Assembly: GCA_963930655.1 (NCBI GenBank)
Contig: OZ005609.1
Span: forward strand, 16,689,001 to 16,753,000
Direction of reading: 5' to 3'
Length of the DNA: 64,000 nucleotides
Source: Myrica gale
Taxonomy: Eukaryota; Streptophyta; Magnoliopsida; Fagales; Myricaceae
The notes below the pieces were generated by a model. It saw nothing but the letters and a program-made list of their open reading frames with translations. It was not told where the DNA came from and did no database searches. The translations under genes and the position numbers were made by a program. Within the stretch, counting starts at the first letter, position 1; each line of letters begins with the position of its first letter. This document shows positions 21,073 through 33,758 of this stretch, piece by piece.

Positions 21073-24000
21073 CTAGAACCTATGTTATCAGAGGCAGCCA
21101 TCATCTCCTCAACGTTACATTCAAACTGGTAAAAAATATAGTAATTAAAGCCATTGAAACTATAATTCCCAGCTATAATTGTGAAGGAATGCGTTCCATA
21201 TAGTTTTATAGTTCTCTATGAATTCAATAACACCATGTTTTAATATGCATCTCTACAGCCCCTTTACCTTAGAGAGAATATAACATGTTCACATTATCCC
21301 AAAACTCATCATTGTAATAGCTGATTAGTACTAGAGCATTGATGAGGTCATTATAGCTGTGAAAGGAAAAAAGTTAACAGAAGAAGAATTTGCTAACTAA
21401 TAAGATGAGGAGGGAGGAGGGAGATGGTGTTGAAAAAAATTGGACACTCTCATAATGTACGACCATCAGAAAGTTCGACAAACAATTTCCACAACTTCTG
21501 CAAAATTTAGATCCAAATGCTCGGTAATGGACTAACCTTCAGAAGGAAGAGATATTGGGACAATGACATGCTGCAATGCCAACACTGGTGATGATAGAGG
21601 AACCAACAAAGCAACATCAAACTTGCAATAACTCAAAAGTAATACAAGCACATTAGTCCTGAAGAGAGAAATGAAGAGAGGGAAAAAAGAAACATCAAGA
21701 GAACAAGATAATGGTTCCTGTATAAAAATACCATACCATAAGCGACAGGGCAAAATTAAAGCTCGTAGCGCAAGTGTAGCATCTGAACAAGCAACAACAA
21801 CAAAGCAGACAGTTAACCTGAAAAGAAGAAACATACAGTTTTTATTAATTCCAAACTACCCAACTTTGAAAAAACAGATTGTAATTAACTTTTCTCACTT
21901 GGAACCAGCACATTTAACAAGGAAAGCTGTGACAGCCAGGTATCTCCAGTCATCTCCGTCTTTATCGCTGAGGGAAGATTTAATGTCCATCTTCTCCTTT
22001 TCTGGAAGAGCTGATCTTGCACCAATTTTTGTATGATGGACATTTTCTGTTGCGCCAACTACTTTCTCAAGGTTCTTTGGATATTTACGAGAACTTGAAT
22101 ACTTTGCTGGCATATCAGTGGAAAGCCACTGGAATGACATTGATGAGGATACTCCTGATGAAGGCTTATCGCTGTCTCCACTTTCACTATATTGATGATC
22201 AACAAGTGTTACTTCCTTGTCTAGCCTCCTATTTCTTAGTAACCAAGAAGTCAAGACCCGCTTTGCAACAACTGAAATCAGCAAAACTGGATTCTCTCCA
22301 TTCTCTGCACCAGCAATTTGCCTATTCCTTCCATCAGATAGGCTTATAACTTCTGATCCAACTATATGGATCTCTGACACACAACATATTGATCTTACAG
22401 CTGATCCACCAACATGCTCCCCCAGCAATTTTGATGCAGACCAATTCTCAACCCCTGGTGTATACCTAATCAACCATCACAAAGATAGCAAACTTGCTAA
22501 GTTTCACAATGATCCAGAAGGGGGGGTTGGATTCTGGATATTTCTTTTTCCGGGGAAAAGTGGGAGGTACTTGTATTTAATCTTTCATAAATCACATGTA
22601 CTATGCCGAAACACAAGTAGCACTTAGGCCCATTGGTCCCAGATATAATCAAGCAGAAAAATCAGCAATGTCATTACATAACAACAGAGGTCTTATTCCA
22701 AACATGAAACGAACTTGAAATACCTAGTCAACCTGACAGTTCCATCTTCACAGCCAGTTGCAATCCAACTAGATCTAGAAAAGAGGTTGTTCTTCCCATA
22801 TGCTCTGATTTGCAAATTTTCAGAAACAAAACATAAAGAGTGCATCTCTCTCCCATGGAATTGCACATGCAAATTCTGTGGCATTATCTTCTTCTCACCA
22901 TCCAGCATCCAATTTCTATGAATATAAATCATTTCATCCTGAAAGAAGAGACAATAATATATAGGGTAGAATTAAAATAAGTAGGTGAGATGTACACATT
23001 GGCATGATATAAAATTGTTGCAAGGCTCATGGTTTTAACATAGTCTGAAGTATGGGCCTGATACACTACACAAAAATAAGCTTACCGACAAATATTTTGG
23101 GAAGAAAAATGGAATAAGACAAGAAAAGACAACAGAAGTAGCAAACTAGTATTTCAAAGCTCTTTAGCATATTAAGTTGTGGCAGAAGATACATCTGAGT
23201 AAGGCATCCAACAGGTTTGTTTCACCACCCAAAGCTGAATTTAGTGCAACTCCAAAGCATAAATAGGGCAACTAGTCGCAAACACCTTTCCAAATTATCC
23301 CACCAGAAGGGGGCAAAAGCAAAAGAATATTCACTAGTCTTTCTTTGAAAACGCTGTAAAATTGATATGAAATAATACTGATTCTTGATCTGATTCCACC
23401 TAGTCTTTCACTCCTTCAAGACATGGATACATGTGTAACATAACAACATGTGTTGGTGCCACTTAGTCCATATCGAACCTCATCAAAATCCAAATATATG
23501 AGGATTGGCAAAATACATGCGAACAATCCAAATAGAATGAAATATTGAACATATAGGTCCACTTGACCAGGTTATTTACTTGCATTCATTCTCTAAAGGG
23601 GAAAGAGTCCCAGTTGCCTGGGCATAACATATCAATATAGAAGACTATGCCTCCTTCAGTTAATGATAAGTTCATATATAGGGAAATTTTGCAAAACCTA
23701 CTCAGGCTGACAACCTTGACATAAGCAAAGCAGTTCTGCATCTCTGCTACACCACCAAGGTAATAAGAATGAGGACGCCGCCATCCACCACACGATATTT
23801 GCAAACCTGCCATTATCCACACTGAGACAAATTGAACACGCAGAGAAACATTTTATGAACTTTGGACTGGGAGAGAGAGTACCTTTGTCTCCGTTACTAA
23901 ATTCCAAATTATAAAATCCACTGATGCAAAACCAACTGCATAGCAACCACTTCCTAAACTGTCAATAGAGTCTTCATCAGCAGATACAGACTCAATCAAA

Positions 24001-24561
24001 CTCAACTCTTTCACTTGTGTCATCCCTATAAATTCCAAAGTTTTCCGATCTCTATCATATTCCAAATAGCATATGCACCCATCTCCTCCAGTCTGAACAA
24101 GAAAAAATACGGGAAAAAACCAAGGAGTCCTTAAACACACAGAAAGAGATCATGATGGAGCTCGAGAAAAATTATTGGCTTGAATTTTGGCCATACCGAA
24201 CATATTTCACTCTGATAAGAACTCAATTTAAACCAAGAAACACTGGACACACTGGATATCCCGTGAAATCCTTTAAAATAATTTATTGGACAGTTCACTT
24301 CGGATGCAACAGCAGTATTCAGCAACATGCTCTTCAGCAGCGGAAATAGAACCAAATTACCACGTAAGTCCCCACACACCAGAACCTGTAAAAGAGGATA
24401 AATGAATGTAAGACCAACGTGAAGCAAGAAAAGAGATGAAGTATAGTAGCCATCTTCAGAAGCCACTTTTAGCTCTAGATGTGCACCAAGCCTCTCTTTT
24501 GCAAGTGAAAAATGAGCCAACTATTTGTTTCTTTCATCTAGATATGTAAAATGCGAGGGGG

Positions 24562-25832
24562 GTGATCAAGTTTTCTGAATGGAGTCTGAAGTCCATGAAC
24601 GCAATTCAGATGGGGAAGTTCGGTGTGGTTTGGGTGGTGAATATGTCTGATAAGCTGTTGATGGCTGGAGTTGGCTCTGATTTTTCAGCTAAGTTAAATG
24701 AGTCCAGACGTAGCTTCTTGGATCAAAGATGTTCGAATAAAGGAGGCAGGTATGTTGCGATTGTTGAATATGATGGGGGTAGGAAGGTGGGGGCGGTAAT
24801 GGTGCCAGAAGGAAGGAACACCCATGGTTGGCAGATTCTGAACCATGTTTTCCAGGAGGCAGTCGCATACTTTAGTTCGCTCCAGGAAAAAGGTTGTTTT
24901 GCAGCGGAGTCCTAGCATTCGGCCTGATGCTTCCTTTGCCGATGCCGTCGTAGGTTCCCAGGTGATGGCAGTCGGTGAGTGCAAGTCTAGTAATGTTGCA
25001 AACTGAGTAGAGAAGCGAGAAGACGTAACATTTTCTGATACGCATGCTGTTTTGGTTCCCAAAATGAGCCAATTTAATGAGGCGAAAAGAGTTTTCTTGG
25101 GATGGGAGAACGCGGCTTCTTTTTCGCGTAATGATGCCTTGGTTAGTAATAACTTGTTGCGTAGTGATGCCTTGGTTAGTAATAACGAGTTATGGTCTAA
25201 AATAGTGTGCTTGAGGAGGCAGGTTGAGAGGTTGGGAGAGTTAGTGGCCCAACTGGGGGCGGAAGGCCTAGTGGTGAGGGAATATAAATGTCACGTTTGT
25301 GGGTTTTTATTGAAGGCTCATCAGGCCACGACTAATTCTCTGAACCCTTCTAAGGGTGTCGAGGTGGGTTCAGTGTCGGGAGGGACCTCTAAGGAGCGAG
25401 ATGGGTTGATTAGTGGGGTGGATGGGTCGGATCTTTGTCGGGCCCATTAACTCGGCTGGAGGTTTGATTGGGCCTAGCCTTCCTCGTTTTGAACCTCCTA
25501 TTGTGCAGAAGGGATGTGGGCCTATGGTGAAGGTTGGACTGGGTTGTGATCCAAAAGATTCGGGTCATACTGTGCTACCCGACCCAGTCATTGGCGAGAA
25601 GTTTTCGAGCTCGACGAGAAGGGGAGTTAGTGACGCCTCTGGCGCAGTGGTCTGCACCGTGATATCTCCTCCTAGGTTCCAGCGCCTGGAGGTTGGGTCC
25701 ACGTCGGCACCTTCTGTCGACATGGTGGGCTCTGCTGGTGCGCTGGTAGTGCCAATGGTGCAGGAGCTACCAAAGGTGTCGGAGATGTCTGGGTCAGGTG
25801 CGGAGCTCTCTGGCCCTCAGTTGGCGATGTAG
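24562..25832 (+). pseudogene. LINE ORF1 remnant
   Basis: Broken frames (24562-24915, 25052-25450, 25413-25832). The first holds the plant LINE ORF1 pattern YVAIVEYDGGRKVGAVMVPE followed by GRNTHGW. A partial zinc-knuckle-like CHVCG occurs near 25291. RNA-binding role known for the family. Confidence 0.6.
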
Positions 25833-26372
25833 GACGTTTCTTCTCCTTCTGTCTTTGGAGTCAGAACTACTCCGGGTGTCTCCCCCTTGGGTTTGTCGTC
25901 GTCTTTTGAGCTCATTAACCTGTTTTGAGCAGGAAAGGGCCTCTGGTCAGGTTGGAGCTTTGCCTTGTAATCCGTCGGATGCATGTTCTGGTGAGGAATA
26001 CGCCCCTATGCCTCCTCTGCTAACTCGTGATTGTGAGTTAGTGTGTGATGACTCAGTCAACCCAATTTTGGTGGAACCTCTAGCAGTTTGTATTGTCCAA
26101 GGTGGAAGGGAGGATTTTTTTGCTAATCTTGATTCTTCAGACTGGGTATTGGGTATCGTGACATCATTTAGACAGCTTGGTTGGCCTGTCTTGTGTGGGT
26201 CATGAGCAGCTTTGGAGAAGGAGAGGAGGAATTGGTGTCCAAAGACACCTTGTAAGACGGGGAGCAAACTTTCAAGAGAATTGAAGGGGCTGAAATTAGC
26301 AGTTAATTATGAGGGGAAGACCTATGTTTCAAGAAAAAATAGAAAGGATGGAAGGAACCCGTGTAAGTCAAA

Positions 26373-26990
26373 ATGAAGCTAAAAATTGTGAGTTGGAATG
26401 TTCGTGGATTAAATGATAGGGTGAAGCATAATAGCGTGGGTAATCTATTTAGGGGGTGGAAACCAAAGGTGGTGTGTCTTCAAGAGACTAAGTTGATGGA
26501 GGTGATGAGGGGCTACTATTATGAGTTTATGTGGAGGGGGGCAGCATGTTAGGTGGTGCAGTTTTTGGGGCGGTTGGTGCTTCGGGCGGTATTCTTCTCT
26601 TATGGTATTCGAGGGTGTTGGATATGATGGATTCTTGTGTGGGTTGTTTCTCTTGTGTCTAAATATTGAAGATGATGTTCAATGGATGTTCTCGGGGGTT
26701 TATGACCCCAATGATGACCGTTGCAAAAGAATATTATGGGAGGAGTTGACTGGCGTTTTCACTTGGTGGAACCTTCCTTTCTGCATCGGAAGAGATTTCA
26801 ATGTCACTCGGTTCCCAAGTGAACGTTCTGGGTTGGGCGGTTTCGGGAGTGCTATGGTGGATTTTTCAGATTTCATTATTGAAAATCAGTTAGTGGATAT
26901 TCCGATGTTGAAAGGTACTTTTACTTGATCGAATGGTAGAGCTTCCCAGTCTTGGTCTAGAATTGATCGTTTCTTTGTGCTGATTGAGAG
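26373..26990 (+). pseudogene. LINE ORF2 endonuclease domain (broken)
   Basis: Starts MKLKIVSWNVRGLNDR with the LQETK motif of the APE-type endonuclease, then a stop after 57 codons. The frame from 26521 carries GRDFNVTRFPSERSG and ends at a TGA before SNGRASQSWSRIDRFFV. Confidence 0.8.
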
Positions 26991-27619
26991 TCCTTATTTT
27001 CTATGTTCTATCAAAGGAGACTTCCGCGTTTGTTCTTGGATCATTTTCCCATTTTATGTGAGATTGGTAAGCGTGGTGGGGGTAAGAAATCATTCCGTTT
27101 TGAGAACACGTGGATTAAGGCAGAAGGATTTTAGGATATGGTGGGGGAGTGGTGGAGGTCTTGATTTTGCAAGTTCCTCTAGTTTCAAGCTTAATACTAA
27201 GCTGAAGGCGTTGAAGAAAGATCATATTAAATGGAGCAAGGAGGTTTTTGGTGATCTGAATGATAGGAAATCCTTGTTGTTGGGCAAGTTATCTTCGTTG
27301 GATGGGAGGGATGAAAGTAGGAATCTTGATGAGAAAGGCAAAAGACGAAAATAGGAGGAGTTTTCTGAGCTCAATATTCTGATTGGCATGGAGGAAACTA
27401 GCTGGAGGCGGAAATCTGGTACACAGCTTGGAGGTGGATGGAGAGTTATTGGAAGATCAAGAGTATTTCCAATGAGATTGTCAGCTATTATAGTTCCTCA
27501 TTTAAGGAGTCTTTCTCTTGGAGACCTTTTCTGGATGACTTGGCTTACGATTCCATTTCCGGGGTTGAGGCGGATTAGCTCGAAAAGCCCTTTGATGAGG
27601 AGGAAGTGGTTGGGGTGGT

Positions 27620-28540
27620 GATGAGTCTTAATGGGAGCAAGGCACCGGGCCCAGACGGTTTTACCCTTGCTTTCTTCCAATCTTGTTAGGAGGTGATCAA
27701 GGGTGATGTCCTCTCTATGTTTAATGAGTTTGATCAGCATGAGAAGTTTGTCAGAAGTCTTAATGCAACCTTCATTGTGCTGATTCCAAAAAAATTGGGT
27801 GTGGTTGAATCGAAGGATTTTCGCCCAATTAGCCTTGTGGGTGGGGGGTTTACAAAAATTCTGGCCAAGGTGTTGGCGAATAGGCTGAAGGTGGTCTTGG
27901 GTGGTATTATCTCGCCCTCTCTGAACGCATTTGTGATAGGTAGGACAAATTTTGGATTCCGTTCTCATTGCTAATGAGTGCATTGACTCTAGGATGCGCT
28001 CCAACGTCTCAGGCATTATCTGCAAATTGGATGCTCACAAGGCGTATGACCACGTGAATTGGAGATTCGTTTTATACCTCTTAAGGAGGTGTGGCTTTGG
28101 GGCTAGGTGGTGCAACTGGATCGAGTTCTGCATCTCTATAGTTAAATATTCAGCGGTTGTGAATGGATCTCCTGAAGGTTTTTTTGGCGGGTCTTGTGGG
28201 TTGCGTCAAGGTGATCCCCTTTCACCTTTATTCGTTATTGTCATGGAAGCATTTAGTAGGATGATGAAGGTGTTGGTTGACAATGGTTCCATTGAAGGGT
28301 TCGATGTTGGAGTTGGTGGGAGAGGTGGGGGTGAGCATATCTCATTTATTTTTGTTTTTGATAAGTGAGCATATCTCATTTATTATTTGCGTGTATGACA
28401 CTCTCATTCTTTATGGGGCTAATGAGGGTCAATTTCGCAATCTTCGCTGCCTTCTCCTTTGTTTTAAGGCTGTGTCGGGTTTGAAGATTAATCTCTCCAA
28501 GTTCGAAGCCATCCCTATTGGTAATGTCGTCAATGTGCAT
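27620..28540 (+). pseudogene. LINE reverse transcriptase domain (broken)
   Basis: Pieces in several frames: [11 protein letters not shown], then LIPKKLGVVESKDFRPISLV, the second part starting [12 protein letters not shown] and the palm segment [20 protein letters not shown]. The catalytic FADD/YADD box is reduced to VYDTL, so one aspartate is missing. A 19-bp duplication (gtgagcatatctcatttat, at 28331 and 28366) precedes it. Confidence 0.85.
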
Positions 28541-29134
28541 GCTTTGGCTTCTATTTTGGGCTATAAAGTTGCTTCTTTGCCTATCACTTATTATCGAGAG
28601 GACGGAGAGGAGATTGGCGAGGTGGAAACGGTGATATCTCTCCAAGGGTGGTAGAATCACATTGATCAAGTCCACTTTGTCTTGTCTCCCCACTTATTTT
28701 TTATCTTTCTTTCCAATTCCTGTAGCGGTGGCTAATAAGTAGGAGAAGATTCAGAGGGATTTTCTATGGGGAAGTGATAGTAGCGTGCAGAAATTTCATC
28801 TTGTGAGATGGGAGAAAATGTGTTCTCCTATTAGATGCTGTGGGTTGGGTTTGAGAAGGCTTACTTTGTTTAATAGGGTCCTTCTTGGGAAATGGCTTTG
28901 GCGGTTTGGGGTTGAGTGAGATAGCTTGTGGAAGATTGTTATCATGGAGAATACGGTTGTGCTTTAGGTGGGTGGGACACTCTTGTATGCAATGGCCCTT
29001 ACGGTGTTGGTCTTGGGAAGAATATTTGCAAAGGATGAGATTCCTTTGCTGAGAACATCCATTTTGTGGTGGGAAGTGGCATGAGAGTCCGTTTCTAGAA
29101 GGATCGTTGGTGCAGTGAGAGATCATTAAAAGAT

Positions 29135-29662
29135 ATGTTTCCTTTTTTGTTTTCTCTAGCTTGCAATAAGGATGCTATGGTGGCGGATTGTTTGGAAAAG
29201 GGTTCCGGGAGTCTTTCGTGGAATATTCAGTTTATTAGGAGGGCTAATGATTGGAAGTTGGAGGAGTTTTCGACACTCTTTTCTTTACTTTACTCTAAAG
29301 TTTTGAGTCATGCTGAAGACAAGTTGAGATGGGTGAGATCTAAGAATGGTGTTTTCTCGGTGAAATCTTGGTATTCGTGTCTTGTTGGGAATTTTGATAA
29401 GAGCTTCCCTTGGAGACAGATTTGGAGGTCTTTAGCCCCGCCTAGGGCGTCTTTCTTTGTTTGGGAAGCCACCCATGGAAGAATCCTTACTACTAACAAC
29501 TTGAGGAGGAGGGAAGTGAATGTGCTTGATTGGTGCTATCTTTGCAAATGTGATGGAGAGTCTGTTGAGTATATTTTGCTGCACTGTTTGGTTGCTATGT
29601 TGGTGAATGCTATGTTGGATAATGGTTTGGAAATTTTTTGCAGTCCTTGTTCTTATGGGTGA
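29135..29662 (+). pseudogene. LINE 3' region with zf-RVT domain
   Basis: Contains WRSLAPPRASFFVWEATHGR and a CYLCKCDGESVEYILLHC cysteine cluster, the zinc-binding reverse-transcriptase domain at the end of plant LINE ORF2. The frame runs to a stop at 29660. Confidence 0.75.
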
Positions 29663-31301
29663 ATGCTATGTTGGGTTCTCCCTTTTTGGAGTTTTTAGAT
29701 TTCATTAGTTTTCTAGCTTATTTGGTCTAGAGGTCTAAGTATAGTCCTTTGTACTGTCCCTTCTATTCCTTTTTCTTTTAATAATATTGCCTTACTTATC
29801 AAAAAATGTTTGGTTGGGAGGGAATATTTGAGGAGAGAAAGAGAGAGGGAGTGTGAAAGAAGAGAGAGTACAAAATATGGATAATGGTTTAGTAGGATTA
29901 AAAGCAGCAATCGCGACTGTTATTTTGATTTTTGTTGAACTTTGTTATATTAAAAACTTGCGAGTTTGAATGGGATATCAAATAATACATATTTTCGAGG
30001 GAAGAAAACTCACTATAGACCTTAAGAACAGAGAACCTGATGCAAAGAACATTCGAGAGGAAAAGAAACAATGCAAAACAAGTACCTCTTTCTCCAAAGA
30101 TGCATCCAAACACTATCCTATTTCCAAAACATGACGCAAACTCCCCTACTAGAGAAACATTGCAAGTTCCTGCCGAATTCCAAGAAATTGGTGGGGAAGG
30201 ATCACACACAACCTCCAAAGCTTCAACATTCCTTTAGGATCAGCAGTGAAAACATACCTAAAAAAAGACACACCAGAGATTGGCGATCTTCCAGTACATC
30301 CTACTTTTGGTCGGTAAAGCAAGAAGATTCAGAGAATCTGAATTCATAATAGTCTAAGCATGGTGATAAGCATAGAGCAATGAGGTCTGAGACATTCATT
30401 TTATAGTGCAATGTGGAAAGTTGGCCTGATAAACCATTCCAAGAATCCTACTACCCCAATTGAGATTCACTTAGCCCCATTAGAGATAACATTAAGCTAC
30501 AAAAGAGCCAAAAACCACATGAAAAAAATGTGCGCGCAGACACACACTACATGCACTTCTTAACCAACAACCATTTCTGATAAACATATCACATTTATTG
30601 GGCTAAACATATGGATCAATGGTTTCCCGACATTATCCTCTTGCATGTGCTCATCATAGCTCAGGCAAGGAAAATATAACAAATAGTTTAGACATCATTA
30701 TTTTAGAAGGAATGCATTACCTATCTCCCAATGACTTGCACCAATAAATTCCTAAGAGCTGTCTCTCCATTCCAGCTGAGCAAGTAAACGTGAGGCTCAC
30801 TTTAGGAGCACAAATATCACTAACAACTCTGACAATCGTCATGTATCCTTTCCCATCACCCATGGCAATCCAATCCTCGACATTTCCAGAAAGCTCAGAT
30901 TTTTTTCCTGATAAAACATCCATACAGACAATTGGAACCTCTTCACTGACACGGACAAGTTCTGTCCAATTTACATCCCCAGCACTCAATAATTTAGTAT
31001 GGTACAGATAACCACGGTTTGTGGCAACGTAAAGGGTATCTTCACGTGTGAAACGTAAGCAGCGTACATATTCACTTTTGCTGCAACAAATAGGAAGGGC
31101 AACGATTTAGGCAGTGAACAAAACGACAGTAATAGATACCAGTATAAAAACATCAAGAAGAAGATTATAGACACTAAGGTATGTTGGCATCTGAAGTTTT
31201 ATAGATAACCATTTGTTGGGTCCCACCTGGAGACGTCCAGTTGACCCATCCAGTTGAATGCTTATCATCAACCTTATGACACATCCATATTTTCCTGGAA
31301 G

Positions 31302-31443
31302 CAGGAGCAAAGCTAGGCTGTAATTTTTGAAGAGAGGGAGGAGGAGGGCGGGGGGCAATGTAAAAAAAATTGACTAATTTTAATTTTTTTCTTATTTTGG
31401 GAGGCTTCCCCCCCCCAAAAGCTCCCCCATGGCTTTGCCCCTG
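31302..31443. mobile_element. 142-bp hAT MITE with perfect 8-bp target duplication, in a WDR6 intron
   Basis: Ends are CAGGAGCAAAGCTAGG and, inverted, CAGGGGCAAAGCCATGG. Both sides carry CCTGGAAG (31294-31301 and 31444-31451). It lies between WDR6 exons 7 and 8, with G/C runs just inside each end. Confidence 0.9.
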
Positions 31444-33042
31444 CCTGGAAGAAAGTGGATATCAGATTGCCAGAACTAACCAATTAGGGCAACCCTCACC
31501 ATTCATGTCTAAGGGTTTGGGAAGGATACAGGACAAAAGTTTTATTCTGGAGCATTAAATCACATTTTCTGATGGATTAACAAAAGGTTATTTGTAGATC
31601 AAGACATCATTCTCCCCCATAAACAGTGAACATTCTTGGAGTTTTCGAGTTTTCGTATCCTAAGGAATTACTATATCAAGCAGTGCTTCCTGTCCATCAG
31701 TCCAGAATGCTCTGATGAATTAGGGATACAAGCACTTAATATCTCTGATCTGTCAAACTTTTTTGCTTCTGCATCTCTAACCAAGCTCCGAGACAAAGGA
31801 CCGGGCAGCTGATGCACTTTAATTGCAGAGTCAAACCCAGCAGTAACCAAAAGCGAAGACTTTGCATCGTACAAACATCGCCAAATGCCCCTTCCTCTGT
31901 ACAAGGACCTAAGAAAGGTAGAATTATATTATCAACAGAAACTTTTTTTTATAAGCATATTATCAACAGAAACTAAATATAACGTTGATTCATGAGATGC
32001 CATATTCTAGTGCGAACATAGAATTATTGGAGTTCTTATGGAACATTGGTATTTGGGTTTCCCTCCTGCTTGCAGAAGATTTAATTACAACTTAATGTTT
32101 CACACGATACCCATTTCTACTGTTCTTCCACATGGGAGAAGAATGGAGACAACACTTTTCTGGAAAACTCTGATATGGATTAGTCATTACTTCAGTATCA
32201 AGTGGGTTTGCTCTACATACAACCTGTTGTGGCAGACCTTCCCAGGAAACAATGGCCCAGATTAAGTATTTGATCAGTTGATCAGTTCTTGTTTATTTCC
32301 TATATTGCATGGGTTTGCAATGGGGTGATTGTCTAGGAGCCTAACAATTCTGTTAATGAATTAGTAGCTTGCCCCTGACAAACAAAATAGTTGAATGTAA
32401 TACTCAACCAATAGAAATGAGAACATTGTAGCTGAAATAATCAATAAAGAAAAAGACCAAGGGAATGTGTAATTGATGTTGGAAATCAGAAAGTCAGAAG
32501 GCATATCAATATTGATTTTCAGGTTTGAATCAATCTTGTCATCGACAGGTTGAGAGGATGCTAGAACAAATCATTTACTTTTATGCCTAGCACCTGGATC
32601 CCCAATTCTCAATCTTGGCAAATAAGTTAGTTTTAAAGAGAGAATCTTATGATGAGAAATGCAATAATCTTCTATGCTCAACAATAGAAAGAAAGAAATA
32701 TGTAACTCACATGTGCTCCTTGATAACCTAAAGCTGCTTACCATCCAATCCCCACACGCGACACGTACAATCCTCGCCCACAGTGACAACCAACTGAGAG
32801 CACTTGAGGAAGATTGAATTAAATTGCAGCAGTCTATACGTGCAAGAATATAATGAACTTGATAAATATGTCAGAAAGTGAATTTTAGCACTTCAGGATA
32901 AAGATATGAGAGAAGATCACAGATCAATCAATACCCCCTTTCCAATAGTGCCAATAAAGTTTTTTGCAGCCAAAAGTTACCACTTATGGTATTACAAGCA
33001 GAAGAACTGGGATTGAAAATAAAAAAATTGCAAAGAGATAAA

Positions 33043-33758
33043 AAGGAGAAAACTACATTTTGCACCCACTAACTACCACGCACTTTGCACCACAAACTAC
33101 CAAGCTTGACATATCGTACCCAAAACTACCAATTATTTTACACTTTGCACTCCATGTTAAAGTCTCACCATTCAAATAAATAAAATATAGGACACATGTC
33201 ACCATTTAAATATTAGGGGAAAATACAATTTGCACCTCTCAAGTTTGAGGGCTCTGACACTTTGCACCGCTATCTTTTATTTTCGCAACATTGAGCCCCT
33301 AAAGTTTTGATTTTTATCGATTTGCACCCACCATCCAGATTGCCAGTCAAAATGAACGAAAAGTTAGTCATGTGCCGCACACGTCATTAACATCTCAGCT
33401 TTATGACTGTTTTGCCTTCACCCTGTAGCTAGCAAGGACATGAGCAAAACAATCATAACACTGAGCTATTAATCATGTGGGCGGCACGTGACTAGCTTTT
33501 CATCCGTTTTGACAGGTAATTTGGACTGAGGGTGCAAATTGATGAAAATCAGAACTTTAGGGGCTCAATGTCACAAAAATAATAAATGGGGGAGGGGGTA
33601 CAAAGTATATTTTTCCTTATATATTAAATTGTAATATGGGGTGCAAAGTGTAAACCTAATAGTAATTTGGGGTGCAATGTGTCAAGTTTGATAATTTAGG
33701 GTGCAAATTGCAAAATGTGTGGTAATTAGAGGGTAAGGTGCAAAATGTAATCTAAAAG
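33043..33758. mobile_element. Foldback MITE of the 'GCACC' family, copy 2 (interrupted)
   Basis: Outer arms 33043-33210 and 33620-33758 are inverted repeats built of ctttgcacc, aactaccaa and gacacattgcacc words, like the element at 12879-13286. A second inverted-repeat element sits in the middle. It lies in the intron between WDR6 exons 5 and 6. Confidence 0.75.
33214..33618. mobile_element. Second foldback MITE nested inside the previous one
   Basis: Left arm aggggaaaatacaatttgcacc..., right arm its inverse (...gtacaaagtatatttttcctt). The arms pair over more than 150 bp, including caaatcgataaaaatc/gatttttatcgatttg-like words and aaaagttagtcatgtgccgc versus gcggcacgtgactagctttt. The sequence differs from the outer family apart from the shared gcacc words. 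Confidence 0.7.

Larger units (their letters stand above)
24540..29806 (+). mobile_element. Degenerate L1-type LINE, antisense in a WDR6 intron
   Basis: A nearly full-length plant LINE lies opposite to the host gene in the intron between WDR6 exons 9 and 10 (24386-30085). Order: ORF1 (24562 on), endonuclease from ATG 26373, reverse transcriptase, zf-RVT near the end, then a short A-run (29801-29806) after ttacttatc, the usual 3' end of plant L1 copies. Multiple stops and frameshifts make it inactive. The 5' border is approximate and no target duplication was found. Confidence 0.88.

Noticed and set aside
24386-30085. LINE insertion as the direct cause of WDR6 inactivation
   Set aside because: It lies wholly within an intron and both flanking splice sites are intact. 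The coding lesions alone explain loss of function.
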